Below, piece after piece: positions 8,124 to 17,653 of a DNA stretch of 64,000 nucleotides. The stretch is from assembly GCA_016716385.1 (NCBI GenBank), contig JADJWL010000008.1, forward strand, positions 62,001-126,000. The letters are read 5' to 3'. This DNA comes from Bryobacterales bacterium. GTDB lineage: Bacteria > Acidobacteriota > Terriglobia > Bryobacterales > Bryobacteraceae. Numbering within the stretch: position 1 is the first letter of the stretch; each line of letters opens with the position of its first letter. The notes under the pieces are model-generated. The model saw nothing but the letters and a program-made list of their open reading frames with translations, was not told the DNA's origin and did not search any database. The position numbers and the translations under genes are program-made.

Positions 8124-8527
8124 GATGTTCCTCTCTTCCGGGAGCTTTGAGCCGCCCGGTGCGGCTGTTCGCTGGCATGCGCCAGCGCATTGAAGACAAG
8201 GTCCGCGACGTGCTGGTCAGCTAACCGGTACAGGATGTGTTTGCCGTCACGCCGGCGGCTGACGGTCTTTTCCGAGCGCAGCACACGCAAGCGCTGCGAT
8301 ACCGTGGACAGCCCTTCGCCCTGGTCCGCGGCCAGTTCCGTGACACAGGCCTCGCCCTGCGCCAGAAGCGCGAGCAGGCGGAGGCGCGGCACGTCGCCCA
8401 AGGCGCGAAACAGCCCCGCGGCCCGCTCCAGGGCATCTTCGTTGACCTGGGGAGAGCGCGGCGAACGCGAGGCATGGTCACGAGTTGCGCATTCGGCGGA
8501 TTCCAGGGCGTCTTTCTTCTTCATCAC
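8120..8527 (-). CDS. ArsR/SmtB-family metal-sensing repressor
   Basis: 135 aa winged-helix repressor. The HTH is in the middle (ACVTELAADQGEGLSTVSQRLRVL) with the wing RRRDGKHILYRL. The C-terminal helix carries D-x-H-x10-H-x2-E (DQH...HASE). This is the alpha-5 site known from Zn/Co sensors SmtB and CzrA, so zinc or a similar ion is the likely inducer. It presumably represses its own operon with the His-rich protein. A promoter with a palindrome sits just upstream. Confidence 0.88.
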   Translation of the reverse strand: MMKKKDALESAECATRDHASRSPRSPQVNEDALERAAGLFRALGDVPRLRLLALLAQGEACVTELAADQGEGLSTVSQRLRVLRSEKTVSRRRDGKHILYRLADQHVADLVFNALAHASEQPHRAAQSSRKRGTS

Positions 8528-8533
8528 TTCACT

Positions 8534-8545
8534 ACTTGTTCAAGT
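8534..8545. promoter_or_regulatory. Likely ArsR/SmtB operator
   Basis: ACTTG-TT-CAAGT is a perfect inverted repeat lying just downstream of the -10, around the expected transcription start. It is flanked by further TTCA/TGAA half-sites (8526-8530, 8547-8550) of the kind bound by SmtB/CzrA proteins. Confidence 0.55.
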
Positions 8546-8549
8546 GTTC

Positions 8550-8578
8550 AGTTTAGCAGGACCGCCATCAACCGTCAA
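8550..8578 (-). promoter_or_regulatory. Promoter of the ArsR/His-rich operon
   Basis: On the minus strand TTGACG (8573-8578) and TAAACT (8550-8555) are separated by exactly 17 nt, a good sigma-70 promoter. The palindromic operator follows directly. Confidence 0.6.
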
Positions 8579-8590
8579 CGGAAATGGGAG

Positions 8591-9238
8591 CTAGCGGTCC
8601 CGCCACATGAGTTCGGCGTCGGCGCGTCGGACGTAATTCGCGTCAATAGCCGCGGGATCGCCCGGCCGTCCGGCCGCCAGGCGCTCCGCCGCGATGCGGG
8701 CTACGGTTCCGGCGATGGCTCGCGGGGCCCCGCTCCAGGCGCGTCCATCGAGCGCGGAAGCGAACGGCTCCGTGTCAGGCGTCACGGCCTCCGCGCCATC
8801 CGGAAGAGAAGCCAGCCACGCAGGCAGCGGCGCGACCACCTCATCGCCGGCGGGTGAGCCGTCAGCCCAATACAGTCCCGCGTAGACTTCTCCGCGTCTT
8901 GCGTCGAAGAAGGGAGCGCGCAGCGGCGCCGATCCGTGGCGGGCCACCGCTTCCAGGCTCGACACGGCGTAGGCCGGTTTCCCGAGCGCGCTCGCCAGGC
9001 CCTTGACGCACGCCAGTCCCACACGGACGCCCGTAAACGAACCCGGTCCCGCGGCGCCGGCGAAGCATTCGATCGCCTGGACCGGCAGACCGTGCCGCTC
9101 CAGCAACTGCGCGATGCGCGGGAAGAGCACCTGGGCGAACCCGCCGGGCTCGTGCAGAAGGACTTCCTCAAGCAGCCTGTCTCCGTCCAGCAGAGCGAGG
9201 CTGCCGAACTCCCTGGTGGTATCGATGGCGAGAATCAC
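8591..9238 (-). CDS. tsaB: tRNA threonylcarbamoyladenosine biosynthesis protein TsaB
   Basis: 215 aa; partner of TsaD and TsaE in making the t6A37 tRNA modification. ILAIDTTREFGSLALLDG, GPGSFTGVRVGLACVKGLA and a FDARRGEVYAGLY strand are the family hallmarks. Length is normal. Its ATG overlaps the TGA of the upstream secreted glycosidase gene (ATGA), so translation may be coupled to a functionally unrelated gene. Confidence 0.93.
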   Translation of the reverse strand: MILAIDTTREFGSLALLDGDRLLEEVLLHEPGGFAQVLFPRIAQLLERHGLPVQAIECFAGAAGPGSFTGVRVGLACVKGLASALGKPAYAVSSLEAVARHGSAPLRAPFFDARRGEVYAGLYWADGSPAGDEVVAPLPAWLASLPDGAEAVTPDTEPFASALDGRAWSGAPRAIAGTVARIAAERLAAGRPGDPAAIDANYVRRADAELMWRDR

Positions 9239-11085
9239 TGTGTGAGTTGATAGATCCGGTCGAGGGCGTACAATTTCCCCACCCCGTTCAGTCCGTGCAA
9301 GCGCAAATGCATCGTAGCGGGAAAGCGCTTGGCTGTACCACGGCTGATCCGGAAGTCCCCTTCCTGGCCGCTCCCAAGCACGCGGAACCCCTGCTGGTCG
9401 GTATGCACCTCAACGGTCCACAGCCACAGCATCTTCTTCGATGCCCGCGTCTCCCGCGTCAGTTTCGCCGCAAAGCGCGCTGCCTGCGCCATCGAAAGAG
9501 CGTCGCCCTCGGGCGCCGCGATTTCGAACGGCACGTCCTTCGGATTCGTCTCGACTTCCTGCTTCAGGATGCGGCGGGATTCGAACTTGTAGCTGCGCGC
9601 CCGGCTCTGCTTGTGGCCCTCCCGCTCCAGATGCAGCACCCAGTCGTGCGAGCGGTTGGGCGGCTCCCCGGCAAAGCGCTCTCCCTTGAAATCCTTCTTC
9701 TCCTTGACGACCTCGCCTGTCGCCGGGTTTACCCATTTCACGGCGTAGCTGCGTTTGGTCGTGACCACCTCGACCGGACCCGGGTTTTCCAGGTACACAA
9801 TGTACTCGACATCCTCCAACGCGACCGCACGCCCGCCATCCACATCGAAGTAGGGCTCCAGCTCCCAGTGGCGCGTCTCGGCGAAGAAGTCGTACCACGC
9901 GGTCATCGTGCGGGCGCCGGGCGAATCCACGAACTTCGCGTCGGGCGCGATCTTCTTACCGCCGTACGTTCCCGTGTTGCCGAACGTCGGATACTGCCCG
10001 TTCATCGACGCGTTCCAGAGACGCTTGCGGAACCCGTCCGCATCGACATGATGGGCGTGCGTCCTGCCCGCGCCGCTGTCCTCGTAGCCGAACTCTGTAT
10101 TGACCGAGGGGACGGCGAAGAGCTGCCGTTCGACCGCTCCCAGCGCCACGTCGGACGACTGGTAGACCAGGTAGTTCATCCAGCCATCGCCCAGCAGCGG
10201 CGCCGACGTGGCGACGGTGTGCGTGCTGCGCGGGTGATTGAACGGATCGCCCGCCTTAATCAGTTCGCCCATCCGCTTCAGCAACCCGCGTCCGTCTTCG
10301 TACTCTTCGAACTCCTGGACCCCTTGCCAGGTGATATTGAACGGCGCGTACCGCGAGACGACGTAGCGAATGTAGCGCTCGCGGTCCTGCCATCGGGGAA
10401 ACAGTCTCGCGAGATGATCCTCGTCAGCGCCCAGGATCACGTCTCCCACGATGCCCTTGGCGTTCATGTAGCGGATCCGCTCGTCGACGCGCTGGAAGTG
10501 CGTAGGGTCGATTCTGTCGGGCGCCGGAAAGACGCGGGCGGCGGTCTCGGTCCAGCCGAGCAGCAGAAACCGGATGTGGTTGAACTTCTGCGTGGCGCGC
10601 GCATCGACAATCCGGCGGAAGGTCTCATCCGGGACCGTCATGCACTGATAGCACGTGTCGCCCATCCACAGGTGCGGGGTCAGCCTCTCCGTGTAGGACC
10701 AGTGGTGCACGTTGCGCGGCTCGACAAAGCCGGGCGTGTCCGAATCCGTCACCGTGATCGTGCCCTGCTCGCCGGACAGCCGCTCGATGTTCCCGCTCAC
10801 CCGGAACTGCCAGTCCCCGGCCTCGACTCCGGTGAACCGGATCACCAGGCGCCGGCCGCCGTCCCAGAACGCGGGCATCATGAACGTGCGCAGTCGGGGC
10901 GAACGAAACTCCGCGTGCATCGCCACCGAGACGTAGGGGTTGGGATGCGCCGCGGCTTCCGCGTCGTTCAACTCAAAGACGAGATCGCAGGCCTGATAGA
11001 CAGGCGTCGGCGGACAGGATGCGCCGGCGGCACGGCCCGCTGCGGCGGCCAGAATCGTGGCAACGGTGAGCCAGTTCTTCTTCAT
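9235..11085 (-). CDS. Secreted glycoside hydrolase-like protein (DUF5060 + DUF4038-type)
   Basis: 616 aa. A signal peptide (to about residue 22) is followed by a DUF5060-type beta domain (VYQACDLVFELND...FWDGGRRLVIRF). A TIM-barrel-like region follows, seen in apiosidase-like DUF4038 proteins: LWMGDTCYQCM, FNHIRFLLLGW, PFNITWQGVQEFEE, and VPSVNTEFGYED with a candidate catalytic Glu. It likely acts on plant or microbial polysaccharide outside the cytoplasm. AAGGACC lies just before the ATG. Substrate not deducible. Confidence 0.82.
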   Translation of the reverse strand: MKKNWLTVATILAAAAGRAAGASCPPTPVYQACDLVFELNDAEAAAHPNPYVSVAMHAEFRSPRLRTFMMPAFWDGGRRLVIRFTGVEAGDWQFRVSGNIERLSGEQGTITVTDSDTPGFVEPRNVHHWSYTERLTPHLWMGDTCYQCMTVPDETFRRIVDARATQKFNHIRFLLLGWTETAARVFPAPDRIDPTHFQRVDERIRYMNAKGIVGDVILGADEDHLARLFPRWQDRERYIRYVVSRYAPFNITWQGVQEFEEYEDGRGLLKRMGELIKAGDPFNHPRSTHTVATSAPLLGDGWMNYLVYQSSDVALGAVERQLFAVPSVNTEFGYEDSGAGRTHAHHVDADGFRKRLWNASMNGQYPTFGNTGTYGGKKIAPDAKFVDSPGARTMTAWYDFFAETRHWELEPYFDVDGGRAVALEDVEYIVYLENPGPVEVVTTKRSYAVKWVNPATGEVVKEKKDFKGERFAGEPPNRSHDWVLHLEREGHKQSRARSYKFESRRILKQEVETNPKDVPFEIAAPEGDALSMAQAARFAAKLTRETRASKKMLWLWTVEVHTDQQGFRVLGSGQEGDFRISRGTAKRFPATMHLRLHGLNGVGKLYALDRIYQLTQ

Positions 11086-11102
11086 TGGTCCTTGCCCCCA
11101 GC

Positions 11103-11131
11103 TTATACCGGCTGGTGGTCAATGATACAAT
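11103..11131 (+). promoter_or_regulatory. Candidate promoter of the amidohydrolase gene
   Basis: TTATAC (11103-11108), 17 nt, TACAAT (11126-11131). The ATG follows 12 nt after the -10, leaving little or no leader and no ribosome binding site. Confidence 0.4.
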
Positions 11132-11143
11132 CCTGACCAAACC

Positions 11144-12493
11144 ATGAACACCCGCCTTCGATGTGCGTTTCTGGCCGTCTTTCTGGCCGCCTGCGGCGCG
11201 GGACCCGAACCGCCGCTGACAACCGACACGACGGTCCTCGAGAACTTCACCCTGCTCGACGGCAACGGCGGACCTCCCGTCCCGGGATCGGCGATGGTGG
11301 TTTCCGGCGGGCGCATTCAATGGGTGGGCCCGCAGGCTCAGCTCAATATCCCCGCACGCGCGGAGCGCATGGATCTTTCCGGCAAGTACGTGATGCCGGG
11401 CATCATCAACCTGCACGGGCACCTCGGCAACACGCTTGGCCTCACGCAGGATCCGAAGAACTTCACGCGCGAGAACCTGGAGTCCCAACTCACGACACTG
11501 GCCCGCTTCGGCGTCACCACCTACGTCACGATGGGCAGCGAACAGCCTCTGATTCTGGAACTGCGCGACGAGCAGCGGCGCGAGGGGCGCCCGAGGATGA
11601 CGCGCGTCGTCACCGCGCTGCGCGGGTTCACCGGCAAGGAGGGCTACCCGACTTCAGCGCCTGGAATGAAGGGCGTGCCGTACGAGGTCACCAGCGTCCA
11701 GGAGGTCCAGACAGCAGTCAAAGAACTCGCCGACAAGAAGGCGGACCTCGTCAAGATCTGGGTGGACGACCACCTCGGAAAAGAAAACAAGATCGCGCTC
11801 AATCTCGCCAAGGCGATCATTGACGAAGCGCACCGCCACGGGCTGAAGGTCGCCGCGCACATCTTCTATCTCTCCGACGCCAAGGAACTGGTCCGCGCGG
11901 GCCTCGACGCGCTCGCGCATTCGGTCCGCGACAAGCCGGTGGATGACGAATTCATCGCGCTCATGAAGGAGAAAGGCGCGTGGCTGGCGGCGGCGACGCT
12001 GACGCGCGAGGCGTCCACCTTCATCTTCGGCACCCCGCAGGCGATGCTCGACGATCCGTTCTTCCAGAAGGCCGTGCCCGCCGATGTGCTGGCCACGCTG
12101 CGCACACCGGAGTTGCAGAAGCGGGTCGCCTCCGGTCCGGATTTCAAACACGGTCCGGAGTGGCTTGCCATGGGGAAGAAGAATCTCAAGATATTGTTCG
12201 ACGCCGGCGTCAAGACGGGCTTCGGCACGGACAGCGGTCCGCCGATGCGCTTCCAGGGCTACTGGGAGCATTGGGAGATGGAGATGATGCAGGATGCGGG
12301 ATTGAAAGCGAACGATATCCTGACGATTGCCACCCGCAACTCGGCGGAGTTTCTTGGGATGTCGAAGGATCTGGGGACGCTCGAAACCGGCAAGTGGGCC
12401 GATCTGCTGATCCTCGGCCGGAATCCCATCGAGGACATCCGTAACACGCGGTCGATCGAAATGGTCTGGATCGCGGGGAGGAAGGTGGAGTAG
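11144..12493 (+). CDS. Lipoprotein amidohydrolase (imidazolonepropionase-like)
   Basis: 449 aa metal-dependent amidohydrolase. A lipobox (FLAAC) ends the leader, so it is probably membrane-anchored. Metal and catalytic motifs in order: INLHGHLGN (HxH), a Lys in DLVKIWVDDH that may be carboxylated, His in KVAAHIFY, His in DALAHSVRD, and Asp in GFGTDSGPP. The C-terminus WADLLILGRNP is typical of the clan. The substrate of such exported forms is usually unknown (peptide, carbamate or cyclic amide). Next gene starts 4 nt later. Confidence 0.88.
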   Translation: MNTRLRCAFLAVFLAACGAGPEPPLTTDTTVLENFTLLDGNGGPPVPGSAMVVSGGRIQWVGPQAQLNIPARAERMDLSGKYVMPGIINLHGHLGNTLGLTQDPKNFTRENLESQLTTLARFGVTTYVTMGSEQPLILELRDEQRREGRPRMTRVVTALRGFTGKEGYPTSAPGMKGVPYEVTSVQEVQTAVKELADKKADLVKIWVDDHLGKENKIALNLAKAIIDEAHRHGLKVAAHIFYLSDAKELVRAGLDALAHSVRDKPVDDEFIALMKEKGAWLAAATLTREASTFIFGTPQAMLDDPFFQKAVPADVLATLRTPELQKRVASGPDFKHGPEWLAMGKKNLKILFDAGVKTGFGTDSGPPMRFQGYWEHWEMEMMQDAGLKANDILTIATRNSAEFLGMSKDLGTLETGKWADLLILGRNPIEDIRNTRSIEMVWIAGRKVE

Positions 12494-12497
12494 ACCC

Positions 12498-13415
12498 ATG
12501 CGTCTCACGCGCCGTCACTGGATTGCAGCCACCGCGGCGGCGGCGTTCGCGGACTCGGAACGCTACCGCGTCGGCATCACGACCAACACGCGCGGCGGAT
12601 GGGAGTCCGACGTCTTTCTCTCTTTCCGCGAGGCGCGCGAAGCGGGTTACCGGTACGTCGAGTCGTTCTTCCACTACTTCAAGGAATTCCTCGACCGGCC
12701 CGATGATCTCGCGCGGCGGATGCGCGACACCGGCGTCCACTTCGTCACCATTTCCAACGGCGGACCGATGGAGATGCGCTTCGAGGATCCGGCGCGCCGG
12801 TCCAAGCTCATCGAAGACCACCTGCAACTGGTGCGGTTCATCCGCCGCTTCGGCTGCTCCCACCTGAAGATCAACATGGGCGGGCGGCGTCCGGACGGCA
12901 CCACCGAATCCGACCTCCGCAACATGTCGGCAACGTTGAACGAACTCGGCCGGCGCATCACGGCCGAGGGGCTCAGGCTCGGCGTTCACGCGCACATGTG
13001 GTCGCAGTTCGAGAACCGCAAAGAGATCGATTACGTGATGGCGCATACCGATCCGCAGCATGTCTGGTTCGTGCTCGACACCGGCCACATCACGATGGCG
13101 GGCATCGACCCGGTGGAGCTGACCCGCACGCTGGGGCACCGGATCATCGAGTTCCACCTGAAAGACGTGATCCCCGAGCATCGCGGCGGCGCGCGCGAGC
13201 GCCGGGACCGCAACGATCCGATGAAGGATCCGATTTTCTTTGAATTGGGCAAGGGCGGCGTCGACTTTCCGGCGATCAAGGCCCACCTGGACGCGATCGG
13301 CTGGCGCGGCTGGCTGACCGTGGAACTGGACTCTTCGCCGTTCCGGCCGCCGGTAGAGAGCGCCCGGATCAGCCGGCGCTATCTGGAAGAGACGCTCGGC
13401 CTGTCCGTGGCCTGA
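12498..13415 (+). CDS. Tat-exported sugar phosphate isomerase/epimerase-type TIM barrel
   Basis: 305 aa. The N-terminus LTRRHWIAATAAAAF looks like a twin-arginine signal. The body is a xylose-isomerase-like TIM barrel: YRVGITTN, AREAGYRYVESFF, HLKINMGGR, LGVHAHMW, VLDTGHI, IIEFHLKD, WLTVELD. Glu/Asp/His metal ligands are at strand ends as in sugar epimerases of this clan. It is 4 nt downstream of the amidohydrolase, so the two are an operon. Confidence 0.85.
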   Translation: MRLTRRHWIAATAAAAFADSERYRVGITTNTRGGWESDVFLSFREAREAGYRYVESFFHYFKEFLDRPDDLARRMRDTGVHFVTISNGGPMEMRFEDPARRSKLIEDHLQLVRFIRRFGCSHLKINMGGRRPDGTTESDLRNMSATLNELGRRITAEGLRLGVHAHMWSQFENRKEIDYVMAHTDPQHVWFVLDTGHITMAGIDPVELTRTLGHRIIEFHLKDVIPEHRGGARERRDRNDPMKDPIFFELGKGGVDFPAIKAHLDAIGWRGWLTVELDSSPFRPPVESARISRRYLEETLGLSVA

Positions 13416-13435
13416 CGCCGTGACACACTGAGAGT

Positions 13436-15562
13436 ATGCCCGCCGCGTCGAGCATCGACCGGTTCTTTCATTTCTCGCTGTGGGGGATGGTGGCGTGCGG
13501 CTTTCTCGCCATCGCCGGCGCCGGGTTCCTTGACCCGCTCACGATCGGCGTCGCCGGCGCCGGCATCCTGCTGCGGCTGGCGATGGTCCTCGGCCTTGCC
13601 GCCGTCACGATCCCGGCCTCCCTGCTGAACATCCTGACAATCGCCTACATTGGCTTCTATCCGATTGACTACCACTGGTTCGCGCAGGACTTCCTGACCG
13701 CGACGCTGCGGCTGCTGCTGTTCGTCGTGCTGGTGCGGATTCTGTCGGCGCGGAGCGAGCGCGACTACCTGCTGACGGCCGTGCTGTCGCTGCTCGAGAT
13801 CCTGGCGGCGGCGCTGGTGTCGGTGCAGGCGAACTTCTTCGTGTGTCTCGGCCTGTACCTGGTTTTCGGTGTGGCGACGCTGACGAGCGCGGAGATGCGG
13901 CGCGCCGCGCGGAGGCCAGGCAAGATCGCAACCCGCAACGTGCCGCGGCGCGTCAGTTGGCGCCTGGCGGTTCTCGCCGGGTCGGTCTCAGCGGGAGTGC
14001 TCGTCCTGACGGCAGTGCTGTTCTTCCTTCTGCCCAGGACGGCGCGGGCCGCCCTCCAGCACCTGGCGGCGCACGGAGCGTTCGTTCCGGGATTCAGCAA
14101 CGAGGTGAACCTCGGCAACACAGGCGACTTGCGCATCGACCGCACCCCGGTCATGCGAGTGCGGTTCTTCAACCAGAACGGGCGACTGGAAACGCGCTGG
14201 CGCGGAAACGCGCTGGTGGAGTTCGACGGGAAGCGCTGGTTTAACGTGCCGCAGCCGGAACGCGAGATCGCGGCCGGAGTAGGCGGAGCGATCATTGCCA
14301 GCGACGATCAGCGGCAGCGGATGGACGGGTATCGCGTGATGTACCGCGTGGATCTACAGCCCCTGGGCACCTCGTCACTCTTTCTGGCCGGACGCCCGGA
14401 ACACATCCGGATCGCCGCGCCTGTCATCTATCGCAACCCGTTCGGTGGATACCGGATGGACGGGCGCATCCTGTCCGGCGTGCGGTATGACGTCAGCAGC
14501 TTCTTCGAGGGGCCGAAGCCGGATTTCGACGTTCCGGGTTCTCCGGTTCCCGATGCGATTCGCTTGCAATACCTGCGGCTGCCGCCGATCGATCCGCGGA
14601 TTCCCACGCTCGCCCGCAGCCTGACCGAGGGCATGAACGGGCACGCCGAGCAGGCACGGGCAATCGAACGTCACCTGCGGACCGCTTACCGGTACGCGCT
14701 GGCGCTGCCGAAGGAGGCCTCGCGCGACCCGCTCGCCTCATTCCTCTTCGAGCGCCGCGAGGGGCATTGCGAATACTTCGCATCGGCAATGGCGGTGATG
14801 CTGCGCTGGCAGGGGATTCCGGCGCGGGTCGTCACGGGGTTCCTCGGCGGCGAGTACAATCCCGTCTCGGGCATGTACATCGTCCGCGCCTCGGACGCGC
14901 ACAGTTGGGTGGAAGCGTGGCTCCCGGGACGCGGCTGGGTCGAATACGACCCGACGCCGGCCGATCCGAACCCGCGTTCCGCCACCGCGCTCGGACGGTT
15001 GTTTTCGCGCATCGCCTGGTACCTCGACGCGGCAGACCTGTTCTGGCACGACTGGGTGATCAGTTATGACCTGGGCCGGCAATTGTTCCTCGCCGACCAG
15101 ATCGGAGAGTCGAGCCGCAGGGCAAGCGTCAGTTGGGTGGCCGGTTTGGTGGAAACGGTCCAGACGGTTTCGGAGCGTGTGGCGCACGAATCCCGGACGC
15201 GCGGTCCGGGGGCCGCGGGAATTCTGCTGCTGCTCGCAGCGGCCGTTTTCGGCGGGCCCCGGCTCTGGCGGAAGCTCCGGCTCAGGTTCCGTGTCCGGCG
15301 CCTGCTCGATGGCCACGGAAGTACGGACGAAGTGACAGCCGTGTATGCGCGCTTTCTCGAGCTGATGCAGGCGCGGGGTTACTCGAAGCCGGCTTGGTAT
15401 ACGCCCGCCGAGTTCGCTCACACTCTGCGCGCGACAGAATGCGGATCCCTGGCCGAGGCGTTCACCAGAGCCTACCAGGACGCCCGCTTCGGCGGTAAGC
15501 TGGATGCTGTTCCAAAGGTGTCCGCTCTGCTCGAAGAACTGGAGCGTTCGCCGGCCCGCTAG
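13436..15562 (+). CDS. TgpA-like membrane transglutaminase
   Basis: 708 aa. Several N-terminal membrane helices (residues about 10-190, DUF3488 region) precede a large periplasmic domain with a transglutaminase core. That core shows REGHCEYFASAMAV (Cys), DAHSWVEAW (His) and a later YDPTP (Asp), the Cys-His-Asp triad. Another helix (GAAGILLLLAAAVFGG) leads to a cytoplasmic DUF4129-type tail. The usual partners (MoxR ATPase and DUF58) are not next to it; DUF2339 and DUF3999 genes follow 15 bp on. Confidence 0.9.
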   Translation: MPAASSIDRFFHFSLWGMVACGFLAIAGAGFLDPLTIGVAGAGILLRLAMVLGLAAVTIPASLLNILTIAYIGFYPIDYHWFAQDFLTATLRLLLFVVLVRILSARSERDYLLTAVLSLLEILAAALVSVQANFFVCLGLYLVFGVATLTSAEMRRAARRPGKIATRNVPRRVSWRLAVLAGSVSAGVLVLTAVLFFLLPRTARAALQHLAAHGAFVPGFSNEVNLGNTGDLRIDRTPVMRVRFFNQNGRLETRWRGNALVEFDGKRWFNVPQPEREIAAGVGGAIIASDDQRQRMDGYRVMYRVDLQPLGTSSLFLAGRPEHIRIAAPVIYRNPFGGYRMDGRILSGVRYDVSSFFEGPKPDFDVPGSPVPDAIRLQYLRLPPIDPRIPTLARSLTEGMNGHAEQARAIERHLRTAYRYALALPKEASRDPLASFLFERREGHCEYFASAMAVMLRWQGIPARVVTGFLGGEYNPVSGMYIVRASDAHSWVEAWLPGRGWVEYDPTPADPNPRSATALGRLFSRIAWYLDAADLFWHDWVISYDLGRQLFLADQIGESSRRASVSWVAGLVETVQTVSERVAHESRTRGPGAAGILLLLAAAVFGGPRLWRKLRLRFRVRRLLDGHGSTDEVTAVYARFLELMQARGYSKPAWYTPAEFAHTLRATECGSLAEAFTRAYQDARFGGKLDAVPKVSALLEELERSPAR

Positions 15563-15577
15563 ACGCATGGATCTCAT

Positions 15578-17653
15578 GTGAGTCCGCCAGACAAGCACAC
15601 CGAGCGCATGGATGCGCTCAGCGAGGCCATCCGCCGCCTGCTGCGGCGCCAGGAAGAGTTGCAGCAGCGCGTCGCGCGGATCGAGGCCGCGCTGGCCATC
15701 GCGCCGGCCGAAACCGCTGCGCCTCCGCCCGAACCCGTCCCCGTGCCCGCGGTCCCGCCGGAACCCGAACCGCAGCTCGTAGAGGCGCCCGCCGTTCCCG
15801 GGCCGACCCCTTCGCGAGACCTCGAAACGCGCGTCGGCCTCGCCTGGCTGAACCGGATCGGCGCCGTGACGCTGGTGCTGTTCGTCGCCTTCCTGTTCAA
15901 GCTCGCCGTCGATAACGAGTGGATTGGGGAAGCAGGCCGGGTGATGCTGGGCGTCGCGGCCGGATTGGCCGGCGTGGCGCTGGGGGACCGGCTTTGGAAG
16001 CGCGGCCAGCTTGTCTATGCGCAGGGCATCACGGGCGCCTCGGCCGCCGTTCTGTACCTGTCGTTCTACGCGTCATTCGGTTTCTATCAGCTCGTCCCGG
16101 CGACGCTGGCGTTTGCCTTGATGGCGGCCGCGGTCGCCATGGCGGGCGCGCTGGCCTTGCGCTACGATGCGCCCGCGATCGCCGCGCTGGCCCTGCTGGG
16201 CGGCTACGCCACGCCTCCGCTGCTCTACACAGGGACAGACCGGCCGGTTGCGTTCCTCAGCTACCTTCTGCTCCTTGCTCTTGGCGGAGTCGCCGTGGCG
16301 CGCGTCCGGCGCTGGGCGCGGATCGAGTGGCTGGCCCTGGCCGGTGCTGTCCTGCTCTACGGAGGCTGGCTGCAGAACCTCACGGACAGCAAACTCCTGG
16401 TCGCGGGCATCTTCCTGTTCCTGCTGCACGCCGTATTCCTTACGTCGGAGCGATGGCAGATCGCGGCGATCGCTCAGTTCCTGGCCACGCTGGCCGCGGC
16501 ACAGATCTGGGAAGACCGGCTGGCCGGATACGCATTCAGCGCGCTGCTCCTCGCCATTTTGGGTCTGGCGGCGGCCGATGTCCGGTCCTGGCCGCGGCTC
16601 GCCACGGCAGCGTTCTCCGGCTTCTGGCTGGCTTCCCTGCAATGGATGAATTCCCTCCCGGACGGCCGGAACCCCGAGCCGCTGGCGGCTCTGCTGACGG
16701 CCGGCGCGGTCCTGTTCTTCGCCTGGACACCGTGGCGCCTGCTGGTTCGCGCTCAGGTTCCTTCGGACGACCTGCTGCTCCTGGCGTTGAACGGAGCCTT
16801 CTATTTCGGCTCGGTGTACCGGCTGTTGTCGGCCGGCTATGCCGCATGGATGGGATTGCTCGCGGTCGCCGTCGCCGCCGCCCACGTGGCGATGGCGTGG
16901 CGGATCTGGGAGACCCGCCGCGAGGACGCCGGCGCGCGCCGGGCGGTGGTGCTGGCGCTCGGGGTCGCGCTCACGTTGCTCACGCTGGCCGCGCCCATTC
17001 AGTTCCAGGGCTACCGCGTGACGATGGTGTGGGCCGCCGAGGCCGCCGCGTTTGCCTGGCTGGCCGTACGGCTGAATTCCCGCCCCGCGCAGTGGGTTTC
17101 GCTTGGACTGTTTCTGGTCACCCTTGTCCGGCTGCTGGCCGTCGACACGGATATGTATGGCGGCTCGCAGGCCTTCATCCTGCTGGCGAACGCACGGATG
17201 CTCACGTTTGCCGTCGCGGCCGCCGCGCTCTTTGCCGCCGCCTGGTGGTTCCGGACGGGTTGGACAGCCCTGGCTCCGTATCTCGCAGGGCACTGGGCGC
17301 TGCTCTGGGGCCTGTCCCTGGAAGCGCTGGCCTGGGCCTCACGGCGCGCTCCGGCAGGGGATTTGCGGAACCTGCAATCCGTTTCTGTCTCGGCCCTGTT
17401 CGCCTTCTACGGCGCCGTCCTGGTTGCCGGTGGCGTGGCCACGGGCACGGCCCCGAACCGCTTCCTCGGCCTGGGACTCCTCGGCTTCGTCATCCTGAAG
17501 CTCTACCTGTTCGACGTGTGGCAGTTCGCGATGCTCTACCGTGTGGCGGCGTTCGGCATTCTTGCCGTCCTGTTGCTCTCGACCTCGTACCTCTATTCCC
17601 GCTATGGCTCCTCCCTTGGTGCTTGGCTGCGTCATGAAAAGTCTGATTCTTAG
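15578..17653 (+). CDS. DUF2339 multi-span membrane protein
   Basis: 691 aa, from the GTG at 15578. A short N-terminal coiled coil (LRRQEELQQRVARIEAAL) and a Pro/Glu-rich linker precede about 20 hydrophobic helices. ETRVGLAWLNRIGAVTLVL, then FKLAVDNEWIGEAGRV, is the typical DUF2339 opening. Function is not known; these proteins often lie beside DUF3999 proteins, as here, and have been linked to envelope or polysaccharide roles only by context. Its last 20 nt overlap the next gene. Confidence 0.87.
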   Translation: MSPPDKHTERMDALSEAIRRLLRRQEELQQRVARIEAALAIAPAETAAPPPEPVPVPAVPPEPEPQLVEAPAVPGPTPSRDLETRVGLAWLNRIGAVTLVLFVAFLFKLAVDNEWIGEAGRVMLGVAAGLAGVALGDRLWKRGQLVYAQGITGASAAVLYLSFYASFGFYQLVPATLAFALMAAAVAMAGALALRYDAPAIAALALLGGYATPPLLYTGTDRPVAFLSYLLLLALGGVAVARVRRWARIEWLALAGAVLLYGGWLQNLTDSKLLVAGIFLFLLHAVFLTSERWQIAAIAQFLATLAAAQIWEDRLAGYAFSALLLAILGLAAADVRSWPRLATAAFSGFWLASLQWMNSLPDGRNPEPLAALLTAGAVLFFAWTPWRLLVRAQVPSDDLLLLALNGAFYFGSVYRLLSAGYAAWMGLLAVAVAAAHVAMAWRIWETRREDAGARRAVVLALGVALTLLTLAAPIQFQGYRVTMVWAAEAAAFAWLAVRLNSRPAQWVSLGLFLVTLVRLLAVDTDMYGGSQAFILLANARMLTFAVAAAALFAAAWWFRTGWTALAPYLAGHWALLWGLSLEALAWASRRAPAGDLRNLQSVSVSALFAFYGAVLVAGGVATGTAPNRFLGLGLLGFVILKLYLFDVWQFAMLYRVAAFGILAVLLLSTSYLYSRYGSSLGAWLRHEKSDS

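Noticed and set aside
9247..11136. 629-codon plus-strand open frame
   Set aside because: Complement of the DUF5060/DUF4038-type gene; no motifs, and composition is that of a high-GC antisense frame.
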